Positions 42,301 to 51,848 of a stretch of DNA of 64,000 nt are shown piece after piece. The notes under the pieces were generated by a model. It was not told where the DNA came from. It did not search any database and worked only from the letters and a program-made list of their open reading frames with translations. The stretch covers positions 1-64,000 of the forward strand of contig JAGZZT010000010.1 of NCBI GenBank assembly GCA_018377235.1. Direction: 5' to 3'. This DNA comes from Clostridium sp. (GTDB lineage: Bacteria > Bacillota > Clostridia > Lachnospirales > Lachnospiraceae). The translations under genes were made by a program, and so were the position numbers. The number at the start of each line of letters is the position of its first letter. Position 1 is the stretch's first letter.

Positions 42301-43578
42301 TCATGCAACTGGCTCACGATACCAGAGCTTTCCGCCTAAGCTGCTTAAATCGCGGCAGATATCCTCATATCCACGCAAAATGTACTCTGCCTGCTCCACC
42401 AGAGTTGTGCCTTCTGCTGTCAGCCCTGCTGCAACAAGAGCCGCTCCGCCCCGCAGATCATAAGCCTTTACCCGGCATCCGCGCAGACGTCTTCCCTCTC
42501 TCACTCTTGCCTGTTCTTTGCACACCTCCACCAGTGCTCCCATTTTATTCAGTTCCCGGGCTGTTTTAAACCGGCTTTCAAACACTGTTTCTTCCACCAT
42601 GCCGCCGCTTGAAACGCTCATAAGAGCAAGCAGAGGCGACTGCAGATCTGTAGGAAAAGCTGGATAAGGACCTGTTTTGGCATAGATTTTTCCAAAAGGT
42701 CTTTCACACCGCAAATAGATTCTGTCCTTCTCCCGATAGACCAGCGCTCCTCCCTCCTCCAGAAGATCACTCAGGCTGGAAAGTTCCTCTGAACGAATTC
42801 CGGAAATTTCTATCTCTCCGCCGGCTGCTGCCGCTGCAATCAGATAAGTTCCTGCCACAATCCTGTCTCCATCTGCCCGTACCGTGCATCCGTGAAGGGG
42901 CAGGCCTCCTGTAATGCGAAGATGAGAGGTTCCAATGCCAAGAATCCTGGCGCCCATCCTGTTCAGCATGTGGCAGAGAGCTGTGATTTCTGGTTCCTTC
43001 GCACAGCCAGATAAAGAACTCTCCCCCTCGGCGGCCACCGCGGCAAAAATAGCATTTTCTGTGGCTCCTACGCTTGGATAGGAAAACTGCACCGCTGCGC
43101 CTGATAAGGCTCCGGCCCGCCTGAAGGCAGAGGCCGTTACCCGTCCTGTCTCCCTGTCCTCCTCAATTTCTGCTCCAAACTGTTTCAGTGCCTTCAGATG
43201 GAGATCTATCGGCCTTTTTCCAATCATACAGCCGCCTGGATAGTAAATGCACGCTCTCCCCTGCCGGGCCAGCAGAGGCCCTAAAAGGATCACAGAGGAG
43301 CGCATTTTTTCCATATCCTCTTTTCTGACACAATTTCCGGAAAGCCTTTCCGAGTCAATCGTCATCCGTCCGCTGCTGTCCAGGACGCACTGGCAGCCGA
43401 GGGACTGTAGGATTTCCATCATGCAGCAGACATCACGGATCCTGGGGACATGCTCTATGGTCGTCACACCCCGGTTCAGAACGGCTGCAGCCATCATAGG
43501 AAGTACGGCATTTTTAGAGCCTTGAACAGACAGTTCCCCCTGCAAAGGCCCTCCTCCGAAAATCTCTATTTCAGCCAA
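42301..43578 (-). CDS. murA: UDP-N-acetylglucosamine 1-carboxyvinyltransferase
   Basis: MurA starts peptidoglycan precursor synthesis by adding enolpyruvate to UDP-GlcNAc. The 425 residues have the KN pair in VQGSKNAVLP (about 21-30), the catalytic cysteine in PGGCMIGKRPIDLH (about 113-126) and the aspartate region FPTDLQSPL (about 300). The cysteine makes it the fosfomycin-sensitive type. The start is TTG at 43578 with AAGGGA upstream. A terminator separates it from ftsW, so murA-ftsQ-ftsZ is probably a separate unit. Many clusters have murG at this place. Confidence 0.95.
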   Translation of the reverse strand: MAEIEIFGGGPLQGELSVQGSKNAVLPMMAAAVLNRGVTTIEHVPRIRDVCCMMEILQSLGCQCVLDSSGRMTIDSERLSGNCVRKEDMEKMRSSVILLGPLLARQGRACIYYPGGCMIGKRPIDLHLKALKQFGAEIEEDRETGRVTASAFRRAGALSGAAVQFSYPSVGATENAIFAAVAAEGESSLSGCAKEPEITALCHMLNRMGARILGIGTSHLRITGGLPLHGCTVRADGDRIVAGTYLIAAAAAGGEIEISGIRSEELSSLSDLLEEGGALVYREKDRIYLRCERPFGKIYAKTGPYPAFPTDLQSPLLALMSVSSGGMVEETVFESRFKTARELNKMGALVEVCKEQARVREGRRLRGCRVKAYDLRGGAALVAAGLTAEGTTLVEQAEYILRGYEDICRDLSSLGGKLWYREPVA

Positions 43579-43673
43579 GGCAACGGTTCCCTTCTATTTC
43601 CTTATATTATCCTATGCAAATCTTTTCAGTTTTGTGACAGCTTCATCTCTTTAAAAATCACAATAAGAAAAAA

Positions 43674-43710
43674 GGAAGGATTTTCCGCTTTTTTATAAAG
43701 AAAATCCTCC
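43674..43710 (-). terminator. Terminator between ftsW and murA
   Basis: On the minus strand GGAGGATTTTC (43710-43700) pairs with GAAAATCCTTCC (43685-43674) and is followed by a T-run (TTTTTTCTT). It divides the cell-wall cluster into two transcription units. Confidence 0.75.
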
Positions 43711-43722
43711 CCGTTTTGGCGC

Positions 43723-44868
43723 CTATCCCTCTAATTTGATCTGGTTCGAGACACTCAGTACCATTCCCATCTCCAGCATCAAAAACAGAACTGAGGTTCC
43801 TCCATAGCTGATAAAAGGAAGGGTAACTCCTGTGTTGGGAATAGTGTTCGTTACAACGGCTACATTCAGAATAACCTGTATTCCGATATGAGCCATTACG
43901 CCTACCACAATCAAAGAGCCCATGAGATCCGGCGCGTTGCTGGCAATCACCATAAAGCGGTAAATCATAAACATGAACATAAGAATCAGAAGAGTCGCTC
44001 CGAACAGCCCCAGTTCCTCACAGATGATAGAGAAAATCATATCATTCTGGGGTTCTGGCACAAATCCCAGCTTCTGAAGGCTCTGTCCCAGTCCTCTGCC
44101 AAAAAAACCGCCGGATCCAATGGCGTACAATCCCTGAAGCGTCTGATACCCTGTATCCGTAGCTGCCGGATCTACCCAGGCAGTGATACGATCCAGCTGA
44201 TAAGGCTTTAACAGCCTGACCGCTACCAGGGCCTTTCCTATGTAGGGCGATACGGCAATCAGTCCAATGCCCGCCCCCGCGCAGGCAAAGAAAGGCCACT
44301 TGATCTTGCAGGCCACAAACAGCACCACAAACACAATACCGCAGGTAATGATTCCTGAGCTCAGGTTGTTCTCTGTAATCAGAAGAGCCGGTACGCCGCA
44401 CCAGATAATGATAGCCCGCACATTCCGAAATTCATTGACCTTCAGTCCCATTCTGGAAATCACAACAGCCAGAAACAGAATCAGAGAAATCTTTACCAGC
44501 TCCGTGGGCTGGAACTGAATTGGTCCAATCTGAAGCCATCTTTTCTTTCCATGAGATTCCACTCCAAAGAGCATGGTGGCAACCATACAGGCCAAGGACA
44601 CGCCATAGGCCAGCCAGGTAAATTTAGCAAACCAGTGATAGTCAATTTTAGAAATAATCAGCATAGCCGCCGCACCGGCTGCCGCAATCATACCCTGGCG
44701 CTTCACAAAATACGCAGCGTCTCCCAGCATCAGCTGCGCCCTGTAGGAGCTGGCGCTGTAAATCATAATAAGCCCGAATACCGTCAAAAATACAACGGAC
44801 AGAAGAAGACTGTAATCGTAGAACCGATGGGGCTTTTTCTTCTTCTTTTTTTTCGGCGCGTCAGCCAT
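43723..44868 (-). CDS. ftsW: SEDS-family peptidoglycan polymerase FtsW
   Basis: The 381 residues have ten or so transmembrane helices behind a lysine-rich head (KKKKKKKPHRFYD). SEDS landmarks are FGLIMIYSASS, GIESHGKKRWL-like (GVESHGKKRWLQIG, about 106-119), QPTELVKISLILF and the C-terminal TGVTLPFISYGGTS. It should polymerise glycan strands together with a class B PBP at the septum. AAGGAG precedes ATG. It lies between murD and murA and is followed by a terminator. Confidence 0.93.
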   Translation of the reverse strand: MADAPKKKKKKKPHRFYDYSLLLSVVFLTVFGLIMIYSASSYRAQLMLGDAAYFVKRQGMIAAAGAAAMLIISKIDYHWFAKFTWLAYGVSLACMVATMLFGVESHGKKRWLQIGPIQFQPTELVKISLILFLAVVISRMGLKVNEFRNVRAIIIWCGVPALLITENNLSSGIITCGIVFVVLFVACKIKWPFFACAGAGIGLIAVSPYIGKALVAVRLLKPYQLDRITAWVDPAATDTGYQTLQGLYAIGSGGFFGRGLGQSLQKLGFVPEPQNDMIFSIICEELGLFGATLLILMFMFMIYRFMVIASNAPDLMGSLIVVGVMAHIGIQVILNVAVVTNTIPNTGVTLPFISYGGTSVLFLMLEMGMVLSVSNQIKLEG

Positions 44869-44910
44869 CTCACCACTCCTTACTTGTGTCTGCGTCTATC
44901 TGCTTCATAT

Positions 44911-46260
44911 CTACAGGCTTCTTACATATTCCTTGAACATGCGGCCTCTCTCCTCATAATTATTGAACATTCCCCAGCTTGCGCAGGCCGGTGAGAGAAG
45001 CACATTGTCCCCGGCATTGGCATAGGAGGCGCATACCTGAACCGCTTCTTTTAAATCCTCTGCATACATAATATCAGTAAAACCATGTTTTTTCGCGCAC
45101 TCGGCAATTTTATCCCTGGTCTGGCCGATTAATACCAGATAACGCACCTTACCGCCGAAACTCTCAATCCACTCATCGTACTCTGAATGCTTGTCATAGC
45201 CTCCTGCAATAAGCAGAGTCGGTCCCGGCATGGCCTTGATGGCCTGCATGGCCGCATCCGGGTTCGTTCCCTTAGAATCATTATAATATTTTACCCCGAA
45301 ACGCTCTGTGACGAACTCAATGCGGTGTTCCACTGCCTCGAAACGCTTCACTACCCGACGGATAGTTTCCATAGGCACGCCCATATTCATGCTGACAGCC
45401 ACAGCAGCCATGACATTTTCATGATTGTGACGGCCTAACAGCTTCAGATCATGGATATTTACAACCTCCGTTACTTTTTTATCCTCATCCTTATATACGA
45501 TCCTATCGTTATCCAGGTACAGGCCCTGATCCAGTTTTTCCCGGCTGGAGAAGTAGACTACCCTGCACTTTAACGTCTCTCCGAACTCTCGCAGCACCGG
45601 ATCATCGTGGTTTAATACGCAGACGTCCTCTTCCTTCTGATTCTTTGTAATACCTTCCTTAATCTCGATGTATCGTTCCATCGTCTTATGGCGGTCCAGA
45701 TGATCCGGAGTAATATTCAGGATAGCGCTGACATTCGGTCTGAAATCCATAATTGTCTCCAGCTGGAAACTGGAAACCTCAGCCACTGTTACAGACTCCT
45801 CTGTGGTCTCAAGAGCGTGAGCTGTATAGGGATCGCCGATATTACCCACTACAAACACACTGTCATAGAAAGCCTTCATGATCTCCCCTGTCAGAGCCGT
45901 AGTAGTAGTTTTTCCGTTTGTTCCTGTAATAGCCGCCAGTTTTCCCTTTGCACAGTGATAAGCCAGCTGAATCTCGCTCCAGATAGGAATTCCCGCCTGC
46001 TGGAGGACAGATACAAACGGAGCCTCCAGTGAAATTCCCGGGCTGATAATAGAAAGCTCCACGCCCAGAAGATCTGTGCGGTCTAATTTTCCAAGAACAA
46101 AGCTGACCTTCGCCCCATCATCAAATTTCTGTCTCAAATCTGCCTCATTCAGCTTGTCATTGCCGTCATAGAGAACAACCTCTCCTCCCATGCCCAGGAG
46201 AAGCTTTGCCGCTGCAATGCCGCTGATTCCGCTTCCTGCTACCAATACTTTCTGACTCAT
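44911..46260 (-). CDS. murD: UDP-N-acetylmuramoylalanine--D-glutamate ligase
   Basis: MurD adds D-glutamate to UDP-MurNAc-L-Ala. The 449 residues have an N-terminal nucleotide-binding domain (VLVAGSGISGIAAAK), the central ATPase with ITGTNGKTTTTAL (about 113-125), NITPDHLDRH and the C-terminal ligase domain with YNDSKGTNPDA and LLSPACASWGMF. All the usual Mur-ligase residues are visible. AGGAGG precedes the ATG. It lies between mraY and ftsW. Confidence 0.96.
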   Translation of the reverse strand: MSQKVLVAGSGISGIAAAKLLLGMGGEVVLYDGNDKLNEADLRQKFDDGAKVSFVLGKLDRTDLLGVELSIISPGISLEAPFVSVLQQAGIPIWSEIQLAYHCAKGKLAAITGTNGKTTTTALTGEIMKAFYDSVFVVGNIGDPYTAHALETTEESVTVAEVSSFQLETIMDFRPNVSAILNITPDHLDRHKTMERYIEIKEGITKNQKEEDVCVLNHDDPVLREFGETLKCRVVYFSSREKLDQGLYLDNDRIVYKDEDKKVTEVVNIHDLKLLGRHNHENVMAAVAVSMNMGVPMETIRRVVKRFEAVEHRIEFVTERFGVKYYNDSKGTNPDAAMQAIKAMPGPTLLIAGGYDKHSEYDEWIESFGGKVRYLVLIGQTRDKIAECAKKHGFTDIMYAEDLKEAVQVCASYANAGDNVLLSPACASWGMFNNYEERGRMFKEYVRSL

Positions 46261-46273
46261 TGTCCATTTCCTC

Positions 46274-47245
46274 CTATAATCCTAAGTATGCAATCAGACA
46301 AAGGATTGCTGTTATAATAGAAAATACTGCGACTACCCTTGTTTCAGACCATCCGCACAGCTCAAAATGATGATGGATGGGGGCCATCTTAAAAATTCTC
46401 TTTCCACCTGTGCTCTTAAAATATGTCACCTGCATAATTACAGACAGCACTTCCACCAGATAAATCAATCCTACCAGGGCGATAAAAATCGGCATCTGCA
46501 TCATAAAAGCGCTGGCTGACACAAATCCCCCCAGGGCCAGAGAACCTGTATCTCCCATAAATACCTTAGCTGGATATACGTTAAACAGCAGAAAGCCCAG
46601 AAGGCTTCCCACCACAGCTCCTGTAATAGGGCTGATCCCCGTATTCTCTCCAATCGCCACAATCGTAAAGAAGGTAGCTACGAGAATCGTCACGCTGGTA
46701 CAGAGTCCGTCCAGTCCATCTGTAAAGTTTACTCCATTATCTGTTCCCAGCACGATAAAAAACAGGGCAGGAATAAACAGCCATAAAGGAAGAGTCAGGA
46801 AAAATCCGTCATCGAAGCCTCCTGTAAATGGAATCAGCATAGAAGTTCCCACCTCTTTGCTGCTGATCAGATAGTAGGCGAAAATCCCTGTAACGATAAT
46901 CTGTCCCAAAAGCTTCTGCTTCGGATTCAGCCCTTCGGAACGCTTCATTACAATCTTAATGTAATCGTCCAAAAAGCCGATTACGCCAAAGCCCACCGTC
47001 ATGAACAGAATTGGGATAATTTTCGGATAATCCTTTATATAGAGCAGGGAGGTAATCACAATGGCGCCTAAAATTACAATACCTCCCATAGTCGGCGTCC
47101 CCTGCTTTTTCAAATGGGCCTGGGGGCCGTCCTCTCTCACCTGCTGCCCGAATTTCAGCTTGTGCAGAAAGGGAATTACAATCGGGCACATAACCGCGCT
47201 GATAATAAATGCCGTGATAACCGCAAGAATTGTCTCATTTACCAT
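46274..47245 (-). CDS. mraY: Phospho-N-acetylmuramoyl-pentapeptide transferase
   Basis: MraY transfers phospho-MurNAc-pentapeptide to undecaprenyl phosphate to make lipid I. The 323 residues have ten helices and the family motifs KKQGTPTMGG (about 44-53), GFLDDYIK, GTDNGVNFTDGLDGL and the histidines in FKMAPIHHHFEL. ATG at 47245 follows GAGG. A frame extending to 47329 overlaps the PBP gene and lacks conservation. It is followed 13 bases later by murD. Confidence 0.96.
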   Translation of the reverse strand: MVNETILAVITAFIISAVMCPIVIPFLHKLKFGQQVREDGPQAHLKKQGTPTMGGIVILGAIVITSLLYIKDYPKIIPILFMTVGFGVIGFLDDYIKIVMKRSEGLNPKQKLLGQIIVTGIFAYYLISSKEVGTSMLIPFTGGFDDGFFLTLPLWLFIPALFFIVLGTDNGVNFTDGLDGLCTSVTILVATFFTIVAIGENTGISPITGAVVGSLLGFLLFNVYPAKVFMGDTGSLALGGFVSASAFMMQMPIFIALVGLIYLVEVLSVIMQVTYFKSTGGKRIFKMAPIHHHFELCGWSETRVVAVFSIITAILCLIAYLGL

Positions 47246-47325
47246 GTCACACCTCAGATTCTTATGTAGTCTTTTGTTGAGCTGTCTTAGACTCCTGATT
47301 AGTATACGTCTTTTTCCATGAATAA

Positions 47326-49059
47326 TCAACTGTTACTTTGGTCCCTCTCAATGCCCAGATAAGGCAGAATATTGTCAAAAATACTGCCGATGACAGGGGC
47401 CGCAATGGTACCGCCATAGTAAATCCCCTCAGGCTCGTCGATGGTGATCAGGGCAATGACCTGCGGATTGTCAGCCGGGGCAAAACCCAGAAACGAAGAA
47501 ATATATTTTTTTCTGCTTCTGGGCAGTTTTTCTGATGTGGCCGTCTTTCCGCCAATCCGATATCCGGAAACTTTCGCATTCTTTCCGCTGCCTTCTGCCA
47601 CCACCTGCTCCAGAATATAGCGCATCGTCTCACTGGTCTCCTTGGAAAGAATTCTTCCCTTTTCCTTCTGCTCAAATTCATGGACAAAGCCTGTGGATGG
47701 ATTTTCCACTTTTACTGCAAAATGAGGAGTTACCCGTTTTCCTCCATTAATGATCGAAGAAGCGGTGGTAATCAGCTGAAGAGGCGTAATCTGAAAGGAC
47801 TGTCCAAAAGACACAGTCGCCAGCTCTACCGCTCCCATATTTTCTTTCCGGTGCATGATAGTGGCGGCTTCTCCCGGCAGATCCACCCCCGTCTTTCCCA
47901 TAAGGCCGAACTGTTCAAAATATTTATAATAGCGGTCCACTCCCAGACGCTGCCCCACATCAATGAGTACAGGATTACAGGAATTCATCATTCCCTGGAG
48001 AAAGGTCTCTCCGCCGTGGCCTCCCGTCTTATGGCATCGGATTTTCCTGTCCTCCACGATCCGGAAGCCTGGGCAGGAAAATGTATCCTTGAGGGTAACA
48101 ATCCCCTCCTCCAGCCCTGCAGCAGCTGTAATAATCTTAAAGGTAGATCCCGGCTCATATGTGTCGTTAATGCAGGGATTTCTCCACATCTGGTTCAACA
48201 TTTCCTGCCGTTTTGCAGGATCCTCAGGCTGAGTCCCCGCTGGCAGGGCAAAGGGATCGTTTAAGTTAAATTCCGGCACAGTGACCATGGACAAAATCTC
48301 TCCGTTTTGCGGATTCATCATAATTACAGAAACCCGGTTGGCCGATTTTTTCTCCATTACCTGCAGAGCTGCCTGCTGGGCATATTGCTGCAGATTCACA
48401 TCCAGGCTGATTGTCAGATCATTTCCCGCCACCGGCTCGATCCTGTCCTCCGCAGCATTCTCAATCTCTACGCCAGCTGCATCGGCCAGGGTAAGAATCG
48501 TTCCATTCTGCCCTTTCAGCCATTCCTCATACTCCACCTCCAGACCGATAATCCCCTGATTATCACCTCCGGTAAATCCGAGAACCCGGGATGCCATCTC
48601 ATTAAAAGGATAATATCGCTTATAATCCTCGTCCACCTTCACACCGGCCAGTCCCATATCGCGAATCCTGTCTCCCGTCTCCTTGTCTACATTTGTCCTG
48701 ATAATCTCTCTGGCCGTATACTTTTCTACCTTCTTTTCTACCTCCTCAATCGGAAGCGAAAGTTCCTGGCTGAGAACCTGGGAGACTGTCTTGGGATCCT
48801 CAATCTGATTATGAACCACTGATACAGTGCATACAGTCCTGTTATCAGCAATCACTGTTCCATTTCTGTCTAAAATTCTGCCTCGAGCTGCCTTCAGCGT
48901 CCTCTCCCTCTGATGCAGTTCCTCCGCCATACCGCTGTATACATCTGCCTTCCATGTCATAAGAAAAAATAGCCGTCCTGTCAGGCCTGCCATGCAGAGG
49001 CATAAAAGCCCGCACAGGAGAGCTATCCTTTCTCTGTGCCTTGTTCTTCTCCTCTCCAT
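47326..49059 (-). CDS. Class B penicillin-binding protein, SpoVD/FtsI-like
   Basis: The 577 residues have one N-terminal helix (about 13-32) and a dimerisation domain with ARGRILDRNGTVIA. The transpeptidase domain shows active sites SxxK in EPGSTFKI (about 305), SCN in MNSCNPVL and KTA in GGKTATSEK, where KTG is usual. There is no PASTA domain, which true SpoVD proteins normally carry. It should cross-link peptidoglycan together with FtsW. AGGAGCG precedes ATG. It is the second of two tandem class B PBPs in the cluster. Confidence 0.92.
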   Translation of the reverse strand: MERRRTRHRERIALLCGLLCLCMAGLTGRLFFLMTWKADVYSGMAEELHQRERTLKAARGRILDRNGTVIADNRTVCTVSVVHNQIEDPKTVSQVLSQELSLPIEEVEKKVEKYTAREIIRTNVDKETGDRIRDMGLAGVKVDEDYKRYYPFNEMASRVLGFTGGDNQGIIGLEVEYEEWLKGQNGTILTLADAAGVEIENAAEDRIEPVAGNDLTISLDVNLQQYAQQAALQVMEKKSANRVSVIMMNPQNGEILSMVTVPEFNLNDPFALPAGTQPEDPAKRQEMLNQMWRNPCINDTYEPGSTFKIITAAAGLEEGIVTLKDTFSCPGFRIVEDRKIRCHKTGGHGGETFLQGMMNSCNPVLIDVGQRLGVDRYYKYFEQFGLMGKTGVDLPGEAATIMHRKENMGAVELATVSFGQSFQITPLQLITTASSIINGGKRVTPHFAVKVENPSTGFVHEFEQKEKGRILSKETSETMRYILEQVVAEGSGKNAKVSGYRIGGKTATSEKLPRSRKKYISSFLGFAPADNPQVIALITIDEPEGIYYGGTIAAPVIGSIFDNILPYLGIERDQSNS

Positions 49060-49121
49060 ACTGTATCGCTCCTGCGTAGAACGCTGTCCCAGTTGATACA
49101 GTATATTGTGGAAAAACCTTT

Positions 49122-51341
49122 TTATGTATTCGTATCTTCTTTCGCCTCAGAAGGCTTTCCTCCTCCGGCATCTCCGCCGCTGCTCTCCTCAGCAGGGCTT
49201 TCTGCCAAAGGCGCCTGGCTTCCCGCTTCTGTGCCGCTCTGAGAGGGCTCCTGGCTTTCCTGGGACGGCTCTCCCGTTTGGCCTTCTGCCGCAGAAGACT
49301 CTGCCGCAGGATCCTCTGGCAGCAAATCCGGATACTCTACCCCTTCTTCGATAAATTCCTCATCATACACTGGATAAGTCTCACCGTTTTCATTTGTTGG
49401 AGCCTCGGAGGGCGCCTCTGTCTCCTCATTGTCCGAACTGGTAATTCCCTCTGGAAGCTCTGCCATCTCCTGATCTGCAGGGGCCTGCTCTCCATCTGGA
49501 AATACATTCATGTACGGAAGAACCTCAGCCATAATTTTGCTGAAAATCTCACTGGCAAAGGTGGAGTGAGCCTGCTCCTTTCCCTCCAGATGAGGCGTGT
49601 CGAGGACTACATAGCACAGCACCTGAGGATCGTGAGCCGGAGCATAGCCGATAAAGGACACCAGATAATTATTGGCTGTTCGCGGATACTTCTGAGCCGT
49701 TCCCGTCTTTCCTGCGATCTCATATCCCTCTACAGCTGCAGCGCCCGCCGTTCCGCCCTCACCTGATACGGTCTGGTAAAGAGCCTCATTGATATAGTCC
49801 GAGGTTTCCTTGGAGATAGTCTCCCTCACCAGAAGAGGTTCTTTCTTCTCTACTACAGAACCCTGCTCATTTAAAATCTGCTTTACTACATGGGGCTGAT
49901 AATAGGAACCTCCATTGATCATGGAAGCGTAGGCAGCCGCCATCTGGATCATAGTACAGTTATAGTTCTGACCAAAGGAGTTGGTTGCAAGGTCAGCAGA
50001 GCCCATATTCTCTGCCGTGTAAATCAGGCTGGCCGCATCCGCCTCTCCAGGAAGATCAATGCCTGTCTTCTGCCCAAAGCCGAAAATGCTCTGGTACTTG
50101 GCAAAAATGTCTACCCCTTCCATCCTGGAAATGCTCATCATCACTACGTTGCAGGACTTCATCAGTCCCTGCATAACCGTAGTAGGCCCGTGACCTACAA
50201 TTCTGGAAACACAGTGAATATCATGACCTCCAATAGACAGAAAACCGTTGCACTGGAAAGTCTCATTTCCATTGATAATATTCTCCTCCATGGCTCCTGC
50301 CACTGTAAACGCCTTCTGCGGAGAACCAGGTTCATAAGTGTCATTGACGCAGAAATTACGCCACATTTTGTACCAAGCCTCTGATTTGGCCTTGTCATCC
50401 ATGGAGTTAATCTCTTCCTGGCTGTAAAATCCGCTCAGATCATACGGATTATTCAGATCATACCGGGTACTGGTATCCATGGCCAGAATCTCTCCTGTCT
50501 TAGGATCCATGACAATGGCAGCTGCCACATCGCTTCCGATTCCTGCCTGCCACTCGTCAATATATTTTTCACATATTTTCTGAATATTCAGGTCAATTGT
50601 GGAAACAACCGTATTTCCATTCTGTGCCGGCTTGATCACACGCTCCAGGTTAGAATCAGCTGTCAGGTAGCCATATTCCCTGCCATTATTCCCCACCAGA
50701 GAGCTGTTGTAATACTGTTCGATTCCTCCAGAACCGGCGCTTCCGTCCTTCTGGGCAAAACCGATCACATTGCAGGCAGTAGAGCCATTCGGATACACTC
50801 TCCTGTACTCATCCTCAAACCAGACGCCCAGAATTTTTTTCTGCTCACTGTTCTTGGTGAAAGCTTCATTTCTCGCTTTGGACTCTGTCTCGAATTTTTC
50901 CTTTTCCTCAAAGGTCATCTGTTTTTTATAGCGGATATAGGAACTGTCCTTCCTACCTGTAATCGTGCTTCGCAAATCCTCTGCGTCAAATCCGAAAAGC
51001 TCTGTGAGAAGCGCAATTGTCGGCTCCACGCACTCCTTCTTTTCATCTTCGTACATCTGCTTTGGATCGAGGATCAAAGTATACACCTTCTCGCTGGTAG
51101 CCAGGTAGGAGCCGTTCCGATCCACAATATCTCCTCTTCGATAGGGAATTGTTCTGCTGTCGTAATCCTGGTGGGACAGAACCACCTGTGTATAATCCTC
51201 GTTCTTGTTCTGCACTGTTGTGTAGAGAACAATGACAAGAGCAATTAAAGCCAGCATCATTACCAGGACGGTAATGGCCAGCTTTTCCTGCATGTATCTT
51301 CTGAATGGCTGCTTGTTATTTGTGCTCTGGGATGTCTTCAT
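49122..51341 (-). CDS. Class B penicillin-binding protein with acidic C-terminal tail
   Basis: The 739 residues comprise one helix (about 20-42), the dimerisation domain (RRGDIVDRNGSYLA) and a transpeptidase domain. The active-site motifs are SPQK (in YEPGSPQKAFT, about 344), SCN (MKSCNVVM) and KTGT (AGKTGTAQK). SxxK is kept, but PQ between Ser and Lys is unusual. From about 625 on the chain is a low-complexity tail rich in Glu, Ser, Pro and Ala, ending GGGKPSEAKEDTNT. The gene overlaps ftsL by 26 bases, so translation is probably coupled. It is the first of two PBPs, probably with a division role. Confidence 0.92.
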   Translation of the reverse strand: MKTSQSTNNKQPFRRYMQEKLAITVLVMMLALIALVIVLYTTVQNKNEDYTQVVLSHQDYDSRTIPYRRGDIVDRNGSYLATSEKVYTLILDPKQMYEDEKKECVEPTIALLTELFGFDAEDLRSTITGRKDSSYIRYKKQMTFEEKEKFETESKARNEAFTKNSEQKKILGVWFEDEYRRVYPNGSTACNVIGFAQKDGSAGSGGIEQYYNSSLVGNNGREYGYLTADSNLERVIKPAQNGNTVVSTIDLNIQKICEKYIDEWQAGIGSDVAAAIVMDPKTGEILAMDTSTRYDLNNPYDLSGFYSQEEINSMDDKAKSEAWYKMWRNFCVNDTYEPGSPQKAFTVAGAMEENIINGNETFQCNGFLSIGGHDIHCVSRIVGHGPTTVMQGLMKSCNVVMMSISRMEGVDIFAKYQSIFGFGQKTGIDLPGEADAASLIYTAENMGSADLATNSFGQNYNCTMIQMAAAYASMINGGSYYQPHVVKQILNEQGSVVEKKEPLLVRETISKETSDYINEALYQTVSGEGGTAGAAAVEGYEIAGKTGTAQKYPRTANNYLVSFIGYAPAHDPQVLCYVVLDTPHLEGKEQAHSTFASEIFSKIMAEVLPYMNVFPDGEQAPADQEMAELPEGITSSDNEETEAPSEAPTNENGETYPVYDEEFIEEGVEYPDLLPEDPAAESSAAEGQTGEPSQESQEPSQSGTEAGSQAPLAESPAEESSGGDAGGGKPSEAKEDTNT

Positions 51342-51816
51342 ACTGTCTTACATACTCGCTTTCTGTTTTATCATATAAAAGAATCTGATCCTTATTGGCA
51401 TAGACCATCCCAAGTTCTTTTGTAGCGACATCGTAAATGTAATCCAGATCCACGTAGGTATTGATACTCGTCTCCAGAGCATCGTTTTCGGCACGCAGAG
51501 CCTCTACCTCCTGCTCCAGCTTCTCGATATTTCCCAGCCGGGAAGTGATGGAGGAACGGAGCGCCAGATACTGCATGCAGATGGCAAGAGTGACAATGGC
51601 TGCGAAAGTCAGAGCCATCACATAAGGCGCATCCATCTGCAGAGCCTTTTCTCTGTTTCTCCTTACAATATGGCTGCGCCTTATGTCTGCCTCAGCCTGC
51701 TTTTTCCGCTGCGCTGCCTCACGGCTGCCCGCCTGGCTCTTCGGCGCCCGCTTTACTGTTCTAACTGTATTCCCGTCCGTATATGTATCATATACCTGAT
51801 GCCTTTTTGCAGCCAT
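51316..51816 (-). CDS. ftsL: FtsL-like septum protein
   Basis: The 166 residues have a basic cytoplasmic head of about 60 residues. One transmembrane helix follows (about 64-84, VMALTFAAIVTLAICMQYLA), then a short coiled coil (IEKLEQEVEALRAENDALE, about 97-115) and the FtsL-like end IYDVATKELGMVYANKDQI. The identity is inferred from layout and position between rsmH and the PBP gene, since FtsL sequences are poorly conserved. AAGGAGGAGG precedes the ATG. It would bridge FtsQ and the PBP/FtsW synthase. Confidence 0.82.
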   Translation of the reverse strand: MAAKRHQVYDTYTDGNTVRTVKRAPKSQAGSREAAQRKKQAEADIRRSHIVRRNREKALQMDAPYVMALTFAAIVTLAICMQYLALRSSITSRLGNIEKLEQEVEALRAENDALETSINTYVDLDYIYDVATKELGMVYANKDQILLYDKTESEYVRQYEDIPEHK

Positions 51817-51848
51817 AGATCCTCCTCCTTATATTACAGGACGTCTCC

